Part shown: positions 50,369 to 51,850 of the stretch, piece after piece
Layout: every line of letters begins with the position of its first letter
Numbering within the stretch: the stretch's first letter is position 1
Virus record (IMG/VR): IMGVR_UViG_3300010885_008444
Coordinates: 1-51,850 of that record
Length of the DNA stretch: 51,850 nt
Reading direction: 5' to 3' (one strand)
From: a virus
Notes under the pieces: generated by a model
Database searches by the model: none
Seen by the model: the letters and a program-made list of their open reading frames with translations, nothing else
What the model was told of the DNA's origin: nothing
Translations under genes and position numbers: made by a program

Positions 50369-50586
50369 CTGAATGGCAACCAATAGAAACAGCACCAAAG
50401 GACGGGAAACCTTTTCTCGGAGCAAAAAATCTTGGCCCCAAATTTGGGTGGCACCGATACATTTGCCTTTATCGTGGTTCACAATTTTGCTCCAATTGGA
50501 GCATTGCAGAAGGCGGTATTTTATATCCGCTGAATGAAAAGAACACGCCGTCTCATTGGATGCATTTAACGGAGCCGCCGAAATGA
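50365..50586 (+). CDS. DUF551-domain protein, copy 2
   Basis: Seventy-three residues: MTEWQPIETAPKDGKPFLGA, KFGWHRYICLYRGSQFCSNW and ending PSHWMHLTEPPK. It matches DUF551 like the gene at 49941-50135, with a longer middle. The last codons (GGAGCCGCCGAA) again provide a ribosome binding site for the next gene. Function of DUF551 is unknown. Confidence 0.85.
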   Translation: MTEWQPIETAPKDGKPFLGAKNLGPKFGWHRYICLYRGSQFCSNWSIAEGGILYPLNEKNTPSHWMHLTEPPK

Positions 50587-50813
50587 CTGACATTGTTGAA
50601 CGGTTGCGTAAACGTGCAATTACTTGGCTATCTTTTGGTTGGGGGAACAATGATATTTATGATGAAGCTGCCGACGAAATTGAGCGATTGCGGAAAACCA
50701 ACATCATGCAAGCCAGATGGCTATACGAAGCACAACAAGAAAATAAATTGTTTAAAGATCAAGTTCGCCAGTGGTTGGATATAGGTAAACCTGCGGCAAT
50801 GGAGGGTGAGTGA
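50583..50813 (+). CDS. DIVERL-type small coiled-coil protein
   Basis: Seventy-six residues: MTDIVERLRKRAITWLSFGW, then IYDEAADEIERLRKTNIMQA and QENKLFKDQVRQWLDIGKPA. The TDIVERLR start and AADEIERLR block are typical of a common phage protein family with coiled coils. It starts in the DUF551 stop and ends with AMEGE plus GGAGGGTGAGTGATG as coupling to the next gene. Confidence 0.8.
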   Translation: MTDIVERLRKRAITWLSFGWGNNDIYDEAADEIERLRKTNIMQARWLYEAQQENKLFKDQVRQWLDIGKPAAMEGE

Positions 50814-51034
50814 TGGATATTGTTGAACAGTTAGATGAGCATTTGCGGTTTAATGGCAAAGACCAGTTATCGCGTGATTCAAAAAATTATATTGAGCGGT
50901 TGCGGGAAGCGTTAAACGCGGACAATCAAACAATTCGTTTGCATCTTGGCGAAATAACACAGCAAGAAATGAGAACGGTAAAAGCAGCGTTTGCATGGGT
51001 TCTTTCCTGTGCCGCACTGAAGGAGAGTGAGTGA
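50813..51034 (+). CDS. DIVERL-type small coiled-coil protein, paralogue of 48630 gene
   Basis: Seventy-three residues: MDIVEQLDEHLRFNGKDQLS, then RDSKNYIERLREALNADNQT, ending AWVLSCAALKESE. The first 25 residues match the protein encoded at 48630-48944, with some synonymous change, showing an older duplication. The last codons again carry AAGGAGAGTGAGTGATG. Function unknown. Confidence 0.8.
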   Translation: MDIVEQLDEHLRFNGKDQLSRDSKNYIERLREALNADNQTIRLHLGEITQQEMRTVKAAFAWVLSCAALKESE

Positions 51035-51384
51035 TGACATACGAAGATATTGCTAAAATCGCACATGAAGTAAATCGTGCCTATTGTTTGTTTATTGGAG
51101 ATGACAGTCAGGTGGCATGGAATGACGCCCCGCAATGGCAAAAAGATAGCGCGATTAACGGCGTGAAGTTTCATGCTGAAAACCCAAATACAATGCCAGA
51201 AGATAGCCACATTAATTGGTTAAAAGATAAATTAGCGGATGGATGGAGGTGGGGGCCACATAAAAACGCTGATAAAAAAGAACACCCTTGCATATGCGAA
51301 TATAAATTTTTGCCAGAATTCCAACAAGTAAAGGACCACTTGTTTTTGGCTGTGTGCCGTGCCGCATTGAAGGAGGATAAGTGA
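51034..51384 (+). CDS. RyR-domain protein
   Basis: The protein has 116 residues. MTYEDIAKIAHEVNRAYCLF, then DSQVAWNDAPQWQKDSAING and VKFHAENPNTMPEDSHINWL, WRWGPHKNADKKEHPCICEY match the RyR domain, first known from ryanodine receptors and also frequent as small proteins in phages and bacteria. A role in nucleotide or ligand sensing has been proposed; it is not established for phages. It ends with CRAALKEDK, again with AAGGAGGATAAGTGATG after it. Confidence 0.85.
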   Translation: MTYEDIAKIAHEVNRAYCLFIGDDSQVAWNDAPQWQKDSAINGVKFHAENPNTMPEDSHINWLKDKLADGWRWGPHKNADKKEHPCICEYKFLPEFQQVKDHLFLAVCRAALKEDK

Positions 51385-51451
51385 TGCACTCTGTCATTAA
51401 TTTGATGAATTAGTTTTCTATGGTGGTTCTGCCTTTTAACAGGAGATTCAA

Positions 51452-51850
51452 ATGTCCCTTAAAGTTCAAACCCTGACCGCCAATTTTACCTTTGGCATGG
51501 AGCCAAAAGCGGAATTTAGCGCGGATGTTTACACCATAGGAGCCAAACCCATGTCTTGGAACTACCGCATTGTTCTGGAACCAAAGAACGAAACTGAAGA
51601 GTTTTCGGAAAATTCTTACACCATTCGTGAAGTGTTTTACGACGAAGACGGTGAGATCACCTTCTGGTCGGATGATGGCGCATTCACGGAAGGCACGACC
51701 TACGCAGAGATAGCGGAAGATTTTAAGTTGCAAGGCGAAGCGTTTGATCGTCCTGCCCTTAAAATTGAAAAAGACGAGGAAGGCAATGACTGCCTTGTTG
51801 AATTTGAAATTGAAGACGAAGACGCAGAATCATCGGAAGATGAAGATGAA
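51452..51850 (+). CDS. Acidic hypothetical protein (3' partial)
   Basis: ATG at 51452 with AGGAGA five bases upstream; the frame remains open to the window end, so at least 133 residues are encoded. It begins MSLKVQTLTANFTFGMEPKA and has a beta-rich middle (MSWNYRIVLEPKNETEEFSE), then a strongly acidic end (EDEDAESSEDEDE). No family is recognised. The acidic tail may mimic DNA, as in some anti-restriction proteins; this is speculation. Confidence 0.75.
   Translation, partial: MSLKVQTLTANFTFGMEPKAEFSADVYTIGAKPMSWNYRIVLEPKNETEEFSENSYTIREVFYDEDGEITFWSDDGAFTEGTTYAEIAEDFKLQGEAFDRPALKIEKDEEGNDCLVEFEIEDEDAESSEDEDE

Noticed and set aside
1-51850. CRISPR array, integrase, portal gene, insertion sequence
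   Set aside because: No regularly spaced repeats, no recombinase motifs, no transposase and no portal-like long protein could be identified; the portal probably lies outside the window.

Overview
The window reads as part of the genome of a short-tailed (podovirus-like) tailed phage. The reasons are a terminase pair, a scaffold-like protein and a major capsid candidate, two tail-adaptor proteins (P22 gp4-like and SU10-adaptor-like), a P22 gp10-like tail protein, very large internal virion proteins, a GTA-type holin with a GH108 endolysin, and no tape-measure or sheath gene. No integrase and no convincing portal gene were seen. Both ends cut through open genes, so the genome continues on both sides and the portal probably lies outside. 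Family resemblances (3-TM GTA-type holin, Gp157, ERF, DUF551, RyR-domain genes) suggest an alphaproteobacterial host; that is inference. No gap between genes exceeds about 150 bases.

Layout. (1) 1-32981, rightward, late genes: a polyvalent protein (cut at the window edge), a Lys/Gly/His-rich protein, a terminator, a small gene, a GroES-like co-chaperonin, scaffold, capsid, a run of head/neck proteins, long beta-rich tail fibres, lysis genes, tail adaptor and gp10-like protein, a GNAT-like gene, and two large internal virion proteins. A basic Gly-Gly motif such as KSGGR or KKGGK recurs in many of these. (2) 33040-36549, leftward: a recombination module running from the Gp157-like gene through ERF annealing protein, an SSB-like protein, HNH and a possible PD-(D/E)XK nuclease, to a small terminal gene. 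It meets the late genes tail to tail at an unusual pair of interleaved inverted repeats. (3) 36559-40356, rightward from a divergent promoter: an HTH protein, RusA resolvase, a DnaA domain IV-like protein, an SF2 helicase and a zinc/TOPRIM primase. (4) 40343-42468: small genes led by three near-identical promoter plus leader units, each with an RNA hairpin whose stem differs by paired changes. (5) 42470-45330: a modification cluster with a PAPS-reductase-like protein, a C5 cytosine methyltransferase that appears to contain an out-of-frame nested gene, and an NPPF-type methyltransferase. (6) 45446-47627: terminase small and large subunits. (7) 47670-51850: about sixteen small genes in a tightly coupled array, with duplicated families (coiled-coil DIVERL proteins, DUF551) and an RyR-domain protein. 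Here the end of one gene repeatedly supplies the ribosome binding site of the next.

Most noteworthy are the nested gene in the cytosine methyltransferase, the three promoter/leader units with a covarying hairpin, the modular small-gene array with its recurrent ALKE-type 3' ends, a ribosome binding site displayed in a hairpin loop at 47644-47670, and a 12-base operator-like word shared by two control regions.
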